A DNA stretch of 64,000 nt, from positions 1,281,853 to 1,345,852 of the forward strand of contig JABXIG010000003.1 in assembly GCA_013373205.1 (NCBI GenBank). Reading direction: 5' to 3'. The position numbers were made by a program, and so were the translations under genes. The first letter of the stretch is position 1. Each line of letters starts with the position of its first letter. The notes under the pieces were generated by a model. That model was not told the DNA's origin. It searched no databases and worked only from the letters and a program-made list of their open reading frames with translations. This document shows, in pieces, positions 44,137 to 52,246 of the stretch. This DNA is from Methylocystaceae bacterium (GTDB lineage Bacteria; Pseudomonadota; Alphaproteobacteria; Rhodospirillales; Terasakiellaceae).

Positions 44137-45074
44137 GATTTGGCTCCTTTCATAAGTTTATCCTTGAGCGACCACAGACCTTTTGGCAGGAAAATGATAA
44201 TTGCAAGAAGCGTAATCCCCAAAATCATCTGCCAGGTGTAAGGTGAAACCTGAAACGCAAACGAGCGTAAAAGTTCAAAGATAACCGCACCCAGAAGCGG
44301 GGCTGCAACATGTCCAGTACCTGCCATCAATGCGATAAACACAAATTCACCAGATGTTGTCCAATAGGCCATTTCAGGGTCAATGTGACCAACGGTCATA
44401 GCTGTGATTGCCCCACCCGTTGAGGCCAGAACCGCTGCCATGATGTATTTGATGTAGATGACTTTTTGGACAGAAACCCCAAGATATTCCACCCGGATTT
44501 CGTTTTCACGAATTGCTTCGCCAGCCACACCCATGGGGGATTTGAAATAGCGCCAAATGATGGCCCCAAATACAAACGCCAGAATAATTGCAACCCAATA
44601 GCTGAGAATACTTCCGCCATTGACTTCCGGTGCGAAACCAAACAATGAAGGTGAGGTCACATTGAACCCGTCTGAGCTCCCAAGTTCTGCACTTTTCACC
44701 AACACCCCATAAAGGATCATGGAAAAAGCCATCGAGAACATAGCAAAGAAAATATCGCGATAACGTGAGAGCAAAAGGCCAACAACACTTGAAATCACAA
44801 GGCCAGCAAGCATCGCAACGGCTAACAGAAGAATAACATTGTCTGTTTCGACAAAATGGCTAAAGGCCCCAACAGCATACGCCCCAGCGCAATAATAAAG
44901 CCCTTGCCCGAAGGATACGAGCCCGGCACGCATCAAAATGACCAGTCCTAAAACCACAAGCCCTTTGCCCAAAGCGACCGTCACAAGGAAGCTGAACCAA
45001 TAAGGCATGACCAGACCAATGAGGATGAGCGCAACGGCCAAGACTAAAAGAATAAGAGAATTTTTGTTAAGCAT
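44133..45074 (-). CDS. livM: Branched-chain amino acid-type ABC transporter permease LivM
   Basis: The 313-residue membrane protein has about nine helices and LivM-type stretches: LVSFGQGLYYCAGAYAVG, RENEIRVEYLGVSVQKVIYIKY (the coupling helix region) and GGAITAMTVGHIDPEMAYW. It pairs with LivH to form the channel. Its ATG shares one base with the livH stop. Confidence 0.92.
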   Translation of the reverse strand: MLNKNSLILLVLAVALILIGLVMPYWFSFLVTVALGKGLVVLGLVILMRAGLVSFGQGLYYCAGAYAVGAFSHFVETDNVILLLAVAMLAGLVISSVVGLLLSRYRDIFFAMFSMAFSMILYGVLVKSAELGSSDGFNVTSPSLFGFAPEVNGGSILSYWVAIILAFVFGAIIWRYFKSPMGVAGEAIRENEIRVEYLGVSVQKVIYIKYIMAAVLASTGGAITAMTVGHIDPEMAYWTTSGEFVFIALMAGTGHVAAPLLGAVIFELLRSFAFQVSPYTWQMILGITLLAIIIFLPKGLWSLKDKLMKGAKS

Positions 45075-45976
45075 CAGATTTTCCTCGCACTTGCGATCGC
45101 AAATAAACCTTGCGGACGGAAGGCAAGCACAAGACCCATCACACCGTAAATTACAAACAGTTCACCATCGGGATAAAGGTGTACGGAAAGTGCGCGTGAC
45201 AACCCAACAATCAAGGCACCAACAAAAGCACCGCCAACGCTACCAAGCCCGCCGATCACGACAACGGCAAAGGCAAGAATAATCACTTCAATTCCGATAC
45301 CCGGAACAACTGAAATCCCCGGCGCTGTCATTGCGCCCGCAAACGCGCCAAGAAAAGCGCCGATAACAAAAGTAATGGTAAAAATTTTAGTTACGTTTAC
45401 ACCAAGCGCGCCAGCTATTTCGCGGTCATGAATAACCGACTGAAGAATTTTTCCGGCTTTTGTCCGGTTCAAAGACCACCAGAGAATAAAGGCAACAACG
45501 GCTGTAACCGCAATAAGCATAAAATCATAATTTGCAAAGGATAGACTGGAAATCTTGGTCCGACCCAACAGGGTATAGGGTTGGTATGCAAAATAAGGAT
45601 CAACCCCCCAGAGAAGTTTGATCGTATCTTCCAAAATAAGCAAAATGCCATAGGTCACAAGGATCATAACAACTTCGTCACGACCATACATAAAGCGTAA
45701 GAAACCACGCTCAATCAAAAGACCAACGATTAGACCGGCAACCATAGCCACACCGATCAAAAGCAAATAACTGGCCCACGGCGGGTTTCCACCGGCAAAA
45801 TACACACCGATCAAAGAGGCGCCAGAATAAGCACCAATGGCATAAAAGCTACCGTGTGCCATGTTAAGAATTTTCATTACACCGTAGATGAGTGTCAGCC
45901 CTGCTGCGATAAGAAACAGCCAAGAAGAATAAACGACACCATCAACGAGAACGGCGAGAGCCAAGTTCATCGTCAT
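45074..45976 (-). CDS. livH: Branched-chain amino acid-type ABC transporter permease LivH
   Basis: The 300-residue membrane protein has LivH motifs: LTLIYGVMKILNMAHGSFYAIGAY near the N-terminus (read as GVMKILNMAHGSFY), VIHDREIAGALGVNV (coupling helix) and AFAVVVIGGLGSVGGAFVGA. It is the second gene of the operon after the binding protein, with a stem-loop between. Confidence 0.92.
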   Translation of the reverse strand: MTMNLALAVLVDGVVYSSWLFLIAAGLTLIYGVMKILNMAHGSFYAIGAYSGASLIGVYFAGGNPPWASYLLLIGVAMVAGLIVGLLIERGFLRFMYGRDEVVMILVTYGILLILEDTIKLLWGVDPYFAYQPYTLLGRTKISSLSFANYDFMLIAVTAVVAFILWWSLNRTKAGKILQSVIHDREIAGALGVNVTKIFTITFVIGAFLGAFAGAMTAPGISVVPGIGIEVIILAFAVVVIGGLGSVGGAFVGALIVGLSRALSVHLYPDGELFVIYGVMGLVLAFRPQGLFAIASARKI

Positions 45977-46008
45977 ACCTCAGATTTAATGTTTTAAAGG
46001 ATCAGTCT

Positions 46009-46031
46009 GGGGTGCCATAAATAGACACCCC
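46009..46031 (-). other. Stem-loop between livK-type and livH genes
   Basis: GGGGTGCC (46009-46016) pairs with GACACCCC (46024-46031) with one G-T wobble and a seven-base loop. It lies in the gap after the binding-protein gene and probably protects its mRNA end or partly terminates. No T-run follows leftward. Confidence 0.5.
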
Positions 46032-46053
46032 AAACCAATTTAAAAGGTCAAGC

Positions 46054-47340
46054 TTAGTTACAAACTGCGCCTTCAAAGCCGCTGGCAATCCAGTCTTCGG
46101 CTTTCACACCATTTGGTGGGTTCACGCAAGAAGCGGGGTAACGAACAACTTCTTTCATGACAAGCTCACCATCAACTTTGGAAACCTGACCAAAGACCAT
46201 TTCCTGAATAGCTTGGTGACCGTTGCCGTTCGCCATAACAACCTTACCAGCAGGTGTGTCATACTCAAGATATTCAAAGGCAGAAGCTACAGCTTCATCT
46301 GTCGGGATTTCACCTTCAGCTGCTGCGGCTTTTTCAGTCGCCAGTTTCAGGCCAAGGATCGCTTGAACCATGTGGTAAACCGGATAAGTCGGCTCAGTAC
46401 CAAAGCGGGCTTTAAACTCTTTTTGGAACCAATCGTTGAAGTCACTTTTCGGTGCAAAGATACCGTTCGGGCCACGGCCACCGACGATTGTGCCTTCAGG
46501 GAAATTATCGGTAAATTTATAAAGGGCTGTTTCTCCACAAGTCAGGAGAACTTGTTGATCGTCAAACAAACCACGGGCAGAACCTTGCAGGAGGAAGGCT
46601 TCCATGTCCCCCCCCCAGAAGGATGAATGAATAACTTCAGACGGGTTAACCATCAAAGCAGAAACTTCTGCACCATATTGACCCGCATAAATTTTCGGGA
46701 ATTGAGTGGTAGAGACAGTTACACCTGCGTTTAATTGCTCAAGTGATTTGGAAAAATCATTCCAGCTGTCTTGACCGAAAGAATAGTTTTGGTTGATACC
46801 AGAAACTGATTTCAAACCTTTAACTTTTTCTGAAATATAGCGAACAGCTGCAACGCTATCCATGGTAGTCGTTGAAGCAGTACGGAAAACATATTTGTAA
46901 TCGGCTTCTTCGAAAACGCGTGGTGTGCCGCAATCGAACAGAACTGTTACTTTTTTCATCTCTTCAGCAACACCCGGGACAGCCAGGCAATCACCAGAAG
47001 AAATATAACCAACAACAGCGTTTACACCTTGGCGTTCAACAAGGTTGCGATATTCAGAAACCTGCTTGGTCGCCCCGCCCGCTTCATCAACATAAACCGG
47101 ATCGATTTTAACACCGTTCATACCGACTTTATTATAAGGCGCAGGCAAAGTACCCGCGTTAATCGCATCAATAATCATGTCGGCACCGTTTTTAGCCGGT
47201 ACACCAAACGGACCTGCAGCACCACCAGAAAGGAAGGTCACAAGACCAAGTTTATAATTATCAGCAGCGTTTGCGGCAGAAACCACCGTGCCCAGCGCAA
47301 GGGCCCCGCATACTGCGATTTTAGAAATTGTTTTAAGCAT
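46054..47340 (-). CDS. livK: Branched-chain amino acid-type ABC transporter substrate-binding protein
   Basis: The 428-residue periplasmic protein has a signal peptide (ending SAANA) and the type I binding fold: YKLGLVTFLSGGAAGPFGVP, VVGYISSGDCLAVPGV, GQDSWNDFSKSL and PTYPVYHMVQAILGLKLA. It is longer than classical LivK (about 370), as in liv-type systems for amides, urea or aromatic acids, so the solute may not be an amino acid. The ATG at 47340 has GGAGG 7 nt upstream. A run of nine G residues on the coding strand (46608-46616) encodes W-G-G-D. Expression is predicted from the sigma-54 promoter at 47465-47480. Confidence 0.9.
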   Translation of the reverse strand: MLKTISKIAVCGALALGTVVSAANAADNYKLGLVTFLSGGAAGPFGVPAKNGADMIIDAINAGTLPAPYNKVGMNGVKIDPVYVDEAGGATKQVSEYRNLVERQGVNAVVGYISSGDCLAVPGVAEEMKKVTVLFDCGTPRVFEEADYKYVFRTASTTTMDSVAAVRYISEKVKGLKSVSGINQNYSFGQDSWNDFSKSLEQLNAGVTVSTTQFPKIYAGQYGAEVSALMVNPSEVIHSSFWGGDMEAFLLQGSARGLFDDQQVLLTCGETALYKFTDNFPEGTIVGGRGPNGIFAPKSDFNDWFQKEFKARFGTEPTYPVYHMVQAILGLKLATEKAAAAEGEIPTDEAVASAFEYLEYDTPAGKVVMANGNGHQAIQEMVFGQVSKVDGELVMKEVVRYPASCVNPPNGVKAEDWIASGFEGAVCN

Positions 47341-47464
47341 TAATATGCCTCCAAACATCAATTGACTAAATGGAGGCAGAGAGCATGTCTCAACCAGAAA
47401 CCTTTCGAATTCTCCCTGCCTGTTTTAAGAGGGTCTTTTTTAGACGCCTTCAAGCAGCCAAGTT

Positions 47465-47480
47465 TGCAGGAGGTGTGCCA
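47465..47480 (-). promoter_or_regulatory. Sigma-54 (-24/-12) promoter of the liv operon
   Basis: Reading leftward, TGGCACACCTCCTGCA has TGGCAC and CTGC with exactly 10 bp between GG and GC. It departs from the consensus only at one T of the -12 element and one flanking base. The predicted start is near 47454, leaving a leader of about 114 nt before the binding-protein ATG. Confidence 0.78.
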
Positions 47481-47538
47481 GATCCACATTAGACTTCAAC
47501 GCACTGATATTAATCAATATTTTCATATAAAGCTTTTA

Positions 47539-47583
47539 CAGGTCTTCGCATTGATCGCCAGGCGCTCACGCTCAGACCTGACC
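47539..47583. promoter_or_regulatory. Candidate upstream activator site for the liv operon
   Basis: CAGGTCT (47539-47545) and AGACCTG (47574-47580) are exact complements 28 bp apart. The second arm continues to GGTCAGG when read leftward (47583-47577), a 7-mer also found at 39285 upstream of the other sigma-54 promoter. The distance, about 90-130 bp before the predicted start, suits an NtrC-type activator. This is a weak pattern call. Confidence 0.35.
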
Positions 47584-47591
47584 ATGGGCGC

Positions 47592-48821
47592 TTAACGCTC
47601 GGGGAAATAATTCTTCCAATTCCCGATTAATCTGGTTGCCGGCGGATATGATTTATCAACAACCGTTTCACCAATTGAAATCACCTGTTGAATCTGATGG
47701 TCTGCCGGGTTCATATAAGATGAAAAACCATCCGGGTCTTCCGGTAGTTTTAAACGGATATGGGATAAGGCCTTGCGAATTTTATCGGGGGTTCTGGGGG
47801 GCTCTGTATTCATTGTGGCATAAGCAATCGCCAGAATACCCGAATAAGCCCCTTGAGCCACATAAGAAGGGAAATGTCCGGCCTGATCATAAAAACGTTT
47901 GATGAACTCCTGGTTTGTTTTTGTTTGGGGCCAGTTGACATGGTGACGGGCCGACAGGATCAGGCCAACGGGCACATCATCGCCAAGCTCTTTCAAGATA
48001 TCGTAATCGCCGCCTGAACCAAAATTAGAAAGCCGCGACTTTTCCAAAAGGTTCGTATCCTTGACCTGACGTAAAAAAGTCAGAAAGTCATCCCCCCATT
48101 GTTCATTTACAATCAGATCAGCATTTGAATTAATTAAAGTTCGGATATAGACGCTAAAATCAACCTCAAACAAATTCGGCCACAATGTTGCAACCGTGAC
48201 ATAGGACACCCCCTGCCTTTCCATTGCTTCCCGGAAGTCGCGCCAGTTTTGATAACCATAGTCATAATCAGGTCCGATAAAGGCAATTTTAAGCGGCCGT
48301 TTTTTCAAAATTGAACTAAAACTTTCTTTGATATACTGTGCAGCTGCATTCATTGTCTGTGCAGTATTATTGGTCATCCTGAAATAATTTGGCTTCAGCT
48401 CGGCCCCGGTTAATCGTGAAGATGCGTTATCTGTACCAATGAAAAAAACACCGAGGTCATCAATGATTTTGGTGACTTCAATGGCAATGCCGGAACTGAC
48501 GATCCCACAAATATATTGCACTTTGTCATGCTTCGCAAATTCCCGAACGAGGCGAATAGATCGTGAGGTCTTAAGCTTGGTATCATCGACAATCACCCTA
48601 ATTTTAGGTGGATTTGGGTAAATTTCCTGGATATCTTCCAAGGCCAACATAATACCAATAATACTATCTTTCCCGAACCCGACACCATAGCCGCTTAATG
48701 GATAAAGACAGCCGACATTAATGTCGGAATCTTCAGCTGTTGCCCCCAACTCCATTCTGGCATGTGCCATATGGGGCATAAACAACGTCACCATCAAAAG
48801 AAATTTAAAAAACCAATTCAT
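47592..48821 (-). CDS. Periplasmic binding protein of a sensor unit (type I fold, amide/urea-type)
   Basis: The 409-residue product has a signal peptide (about 1-21, ending MAHA) and the type I binding fold (NVGCLYPLSGYGVGFGKDS, YICGIVSSGIAIEVTK, KIAFIGPDYDYGYQNWRDF, PSYVAQGAYSGILAIAYA). It lies 2 bp after the regulator gene in an operon with a histidine kinase, not with permeases, so it probably detects a ligand and reports it to that kinase. It may bind the same solute as the liv-type transporter next to it. Confidence 0.82.
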   Translation of the reverse strand: MNWFFKFLLMVTLFMPHMAHARMELGATAEDSDINVGCLYPLSGYGVGFGKDSIIGIMLALEDIQEIYPNPPKIRVIVDDTKLKTSRSIRLVREFAKHDKVQYICGIVSSGIAIEVTKIIDDLGVFFIGTDNASSRLTGAELKPNYFRMTNNTAQTMNAAAQYIKESFSSILKKRPLKIAFIGPDYDYGYQNWRDFREAMERQGVSYVTVATLWPNLFEVDFSVYIRTLINSNADLIVNEQWGDDFLTFLRQVKDTNLLEKSRLSNFGSGGDYDILKELGDDVPVGLILSARHHVNWPQTKTNQEFIKRFYDQAGHFPSYVAQGAYSGILAIAYATMNTEPPRTPDKIRKALSHIRLKLPEDPDGFSSYMNPADHQIQQVISIGETVVDKSYPPATRLIGNWKNYFPER

Positions 48822-48823
48822 AG

Positions 48824-50176
48824 CTATACCTTGACTGACGTCATATTAAGACGTTGCATTCTTCTTTTTAGAGCATGTCTTGAAATACCGAGAGCTTCAG
48901 CAGCCAAGCCTTTGCGACCATTGTGTTCAAGAAGGACTCTTTCAATAACATCGCGCTCATAAGATTCCACGCTATCAACCAGCTCCGAAGCTTGACCAAC
49001 TGGGTCATCGCTTTGAACTATTTCCGGAGGCAGGTTCGATATTTGCACTTCCTGCCCCGGATAGAGGATGGTCAAACGTTCGACAAGGTTCTTTAATTCC
49101 CGGACGTTTCCGGGCCAGTCATAACTTTGCAGGCGATTGCGAATTGATTGGGGTATCTGGATCGGCTTTTGTCCTTCCTGTTCAGCAAAATAAGAGATGA
49201 AATAATCCAGTAAAAGTTCCACATCATTGTCACGTTCTTTCAAAGCCGGCACAGAAATCGGAAGCACGTTTAATCGATAAAACAAATCCCGCCGAAAGTT
49301 TTTATCTTCCACTTCCTGTAAAAGATTTCGGTTTGTTGCACCGATAACAAATACGTTGGCTTGTTTTTCTCTTGCCGATCCGACGGAACGAAAAGTTCGG
49401 TTTTCCAGCAAAGTTAATAACTTCGCCTGCAAAGAAGGAGACATTTCACCGATCTCATCCAGAAACAGGGTCCCGCCTTCTGCCAGTTCAACAAGGCCGG
49501 TCCGTTTTTCAACTGAACCTGTATATGCCCCTTTTTCAGCCCCAAACAGTTCCGCTTCCATCAAATGTTCAGGAAGTGCCGCACAGTTGACTTCAACAAA
49601 TGAAGATCCAGGGTTACGCACTTTATGTAACCCGCGCGCAACCAAAGCCTTACCCGTCCCGGAAGGTCCACTAATCAACACTGTTTGAGTTGCACTTTTA
49701 CCAATTTGTTCGATCTGTGAATTCAAGGTCTTAATGACGGGACTATTACCCACGATCCCGTTTGAATTGGTATCTTTTTCACGACGAAAGACAACTTCCT
49801 GTTCAAGCTTGCTACGTTCGACATTTCGGTTGATGAGAAGAACAAGTTCATCCAGCTCAAACGGCTTTGTCAGATAATCAACCGCCCCTAGTTTAACAGC
49901 CTGAACTGCGGCTCTTGTATCCCCATGAGCAGAAATCATAATGGTTGGAATACTCAAATTCTCTTTTTCCAACACTTCAAGAACCTCCATGCCAGACATA
50001 TCCGGAAGCTTTAAATCCAGAAAGATAATATCCGGTGCTTCACGTTTGGCCAGAAAAACACCTTCCTGCCCATTATATCCCGCAACCACATCCATGCCTT
50101 CGGCCTTAAGGGAAAACTTGATGCTGTGAACAAGGTTCATTTCATCATCAATGACAAGCACTTTGGTTTTAGCCAT
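48824..50176 (-). CDS. Sigma-54-dependent response regulator (NtrC family)
   Basis: The 450-residue product has a receiver domain (phospho-accepting D54 in IIFLDLKLPDMSG) and an AAA+ domain (Walker A GPSGTGKA, the sigma-54 contact loop GAYTGS, Walker B GGTLFLDEIGEMS). A C-terminal Fis-type helix-turn-helix follows (NGRKGLAAEALGISRHALKRR). The sigma-54 loop normally reads GAFTGA or GAYTGA; the final Ala is Ser here. The ATG at 50176 overlaps the kinase stop by 8 bp. It is the only sigma-54 activator in the window, so both sigma-54 promoters (39462 and 47465) may be its targets. Confidence 0.92.
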   Translation of the reverse strand: MAKTKVLVIDDEMNLVHSIKFSLKAEGMDVVAGYNGQEGVFLAKREAPDIIFLDLKLPDMSGMEVLEVLEKENLSIPTIMISAHGDTRAAVQAVKLGAVDYLTKPFELDELVLLINRNVERSKLEQEVVFRREKDTNSNGIVGNSPVIKTLNSQIEQIGKSATQTVLISGPSGTGKALVARGLHKVRNPGSSFVEVNCAALPEHLMEAELFGAEKGAYTGSVEKRTGLVELAEGGTLFLDEIGEMSPSLQAKLLTLLENRTFRSVGSAREKQANVFVIGATNRNLLQEVEDKNFRRDLFYRLNVLPISVPALKERDNDVELLLDYFISYFAEQEGQKPIQIPQSIRNRLQSYDWPGNVRELKNLVERLTILYPGQEVQISNLPPEIVQSDDPVGQASELVDSVESYERDVIERVLLEHNGRKGLAAEALGISRHALKRRMQRLNMTSVKV

Positions 50177-51908
50177 GTTCCAGTGTCTCCGTTTGAAACT
50201 CGTAATCAGCCCATTCATAAACCGGAAGCAACAAGGTAATGGTTGTTCCGAAATTCACAGTGCTATCAATTGTCATTTGGCCTCTGTTGCGCTCAACCAG
50301 GCTGGCGCAAATAGCAAGACCAAGACCAGAACCATATGATTTAGTTGTAAAGAAAGGTTCCAGAATGCGGTCTTTGGCAAAATCAGGAATACCGCAACCC
50401 TCATCAAAAACTGTGATGGCACAATTGTTGTCTACGTGCTTTGCAATAATACGTAACGTCCCGTTTTTCTTGCCTTCCATTGCCTGCAAACCATTGAGCA
50501 CCAGATTCAACAAAATTTGGCGCAAATGCACTGAGTCACCGAAAAGCTTGAGAACCTCTGGGGGACTTTCTTCAATTTTGAGTTCAATTTTACTGTGGTA
50601 TTTTTTAGCAACAACATCCGCCAGAATTTTTGTATGTTCCAGCAATTCACGCACAGAAATAAAACTTGGTTCCGGATCGCGGGGGCGGGCATAATCAAGC
50701 AAGCCTTTGATGACTGTATTGGTCCGGGAAATTTCGTCCCCCATAATTTCCAACAGTTCAACTTTTTCCGCTTCTTTTTCCTGCTTTCTCAGCGCCTGCA
50801 CCGCTGTATTCAATGTTGTTAATGGGTTCCTGACTTCATGGGCAATACCTGCTGCCATTTGCCCCATACTCGCTTGACGTTCCATTTCCAGATTTGACCG
50901 AATAAACTTTTGCAACTGGTTACGCATACTTTCAATGGCAACACTCAGTTTGTTAATTTCTCCGCTGCCCGCAATTTTAAGGGGCGTATTGACGTCGCCT
51001 TGTGCGACACGTTCTACCCGCTTCACAAGCTTGTCGATCTGTTCATTTAACTTAAAACCGATGCTGTAATGGACATATAGGATCACGCAAACCGTAAAAA
51101 GTGTTGTCAGCAAAAGCATATAGCGAACTTGCTGTGTAGGCGGGATCACCTGTGAGGACACGTCCTCAATATACATCTTCCACCCCGGCATCAGTTCAAC
51201 GACGGCTTCTAGCTGATCTGCCGGACGTTCGCGAACAAAATGTCCCGATGCATCATAATAACGCCCATCAGATACCTGCAAATAGGCCTGACGAAAACCA
51301 GATAGAATGAAATCATCCATGAACCTTGTCAGTGATGAAAACCGAATGACCAACCCGACCCCGCGCTTGCTTCGAGAGCGATCAAAATAACTTTTCATAA
51401 TAATCCAAGACGGTAAACCGATATCAGAAAAGGATGGCCCATAAATTTCCATATTTTGTAGCGGTGTCTCGACCTGCATCTGATCATAGGGCGCAAGGGG
51501 GCTGTTACTTGGGAACATATGGGCGATCTCACCTTGGTCATCAAAAAAGACAATGCCGTAAATATCGTTTGTATCTGACAATACCCTGAGCATACCCTCA
51601 AGTTCCGGCGCCAAATCCATCGGGGCATCAAAATCATAGAAACGTTGGTGATCAAACTGATCTTTCAGATTATCAAGTTCAATCTCTCTTTCCTTGAAAA
51701 AGTGACGAACCGTATTTTCATACGCTACAATCTGGGCAATATTTTTCTTCTCACTGACTTTTTCAATCAGTTCGACGAAATAGTTGTCATACAATGCCGA
51801 CAATACAACAATAGGCAGCAATGCTGCGGAAAGCGAAAAAATGATATAGCGCGACGCAAGGCGGCTATAAGGCGCAAACCATTTGTAACCCTTCTTAATT
51901 TTAGACAT
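50169..51908 (-). CDS. Sensor histidine kinase with periplasmic Cache-type domain
   Basis: The 579-residue kinase has two membrane segments (about 20-40 and 268-290) around a double-Cache-like periplasmic domain of about 225 residues. A HAMP region follows (QIDKLVKRVERVAQGDVNTP), then HisKA (GIAHEVRNPLTTLN, with the phospho-accepting His) and the HATPase domain (NLVLNGLQAM, DEGCGIPD, GSGLGLAICASL). It is first in the operon with the NtrC-type regulator and the periplasmic binding protein. The frame is open to a GTG at 51977; the ATG at 51908 is preferred. Confidence 0.9.
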   Translation of the reverse strand: MSKIKKGYKWFAPYSRLASRYIIFSLSAALLPIVVLSALYDNYFVELIEKVSEKKNIAQIVAYENTVRHFFKEREIELDNLKDQFDHQRFYDFDAPMDLAPELEGMLRVLSDTNDIYGIVFFDDQGEIAHMFPSNSPLAPYDQMQVETPLQNMEIYGPSFSDIGLPSWIIMKSYFDRSRSKRGVGLVIRFSSLTRFMDDFILSGFRQAYLQVSDGRYYDASGHFVRERPADQLEAVVELMPGWKMYIEDVSSQVIPPTQQVRYMLLLTTLFTVCVILYVHYSIGFKLNEQIDKLVKRVERVAQGDVNTPLKIAGSGEINKLSVAIESMRNQLQKFIRSNLEMERQASMGQMAAGIAHEVRNPLTTLNTAVQALRKQEKEAEKVELLEIMGDEISRTNTVIKGLLDYARPRDPEPSFISVRELLEHTKILADVVAKKYHSKIELKIEESPPEVLKLFGDSVHLRQILLNLVLNGLQAMEGKKNGTLRIIAKHVDNNCAITVFDEGCGIPDFAKDRILEPFFTTKSYGSGLGLAICASLVERNRGQMTIDSTVNFGTTITLLLPVYEWADYEFQTETLEHG

Positions 51909-52028
51909 TTTCCGTCGCCCAGATATTTTTATTTTTCTAAACCTGTTTGACGCTTCCTTTTGCAAAATAGCTGCCACCTTGATTATGCAAGCGTTCTTCT
52001 ACGCTTTTGTTTCTCCAACACGATGCGC

Positions 52029-52043
52029 GAGCGATTATCGCTC
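52029..52043. promoter_or_regulatory. 15-bp palindrome upstream of the histidine kinase gene
   Basis: GAGCGATTATCGCTC is a perfect 7-1-7 dyad, 121 bp before the kinase start. It may be an operator for the kinase operon. The rest of the 51909-52246 interval shows no gene or terminator that I can support. Confidence 0.4.
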
Positions 52044-52246
52044 CTAATTTAAAGTAATGCGATCTAAAACCGCTCAAATGATGATTTTCTTTATACCCGA
52101 GGCATGCATCATTAAAAACGCAGCGCAAACTAAGAATAATAATGCATTTTGCACCTTTAGGATTTGCAACCAATGACTTAGTTGAAGTGCTGATGCATCC
52201 ATTCCCTAACTGGATCTATATAAATTCCATATTTTTTAAAACCTAT

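Noticed and set aside
47362-47595. Rightward 77-codon open frame upstream of the liv binding-protein gene
   Set aside because: It covers the sigma-54 promoter on the other strand and shows no family features.
51937-52173. Leftward 78-codon open frame between the kinase and pbpC
   Set aside because: No ribosome site, no family pattern and odd composition; it overlaps the probable kinase promoter.
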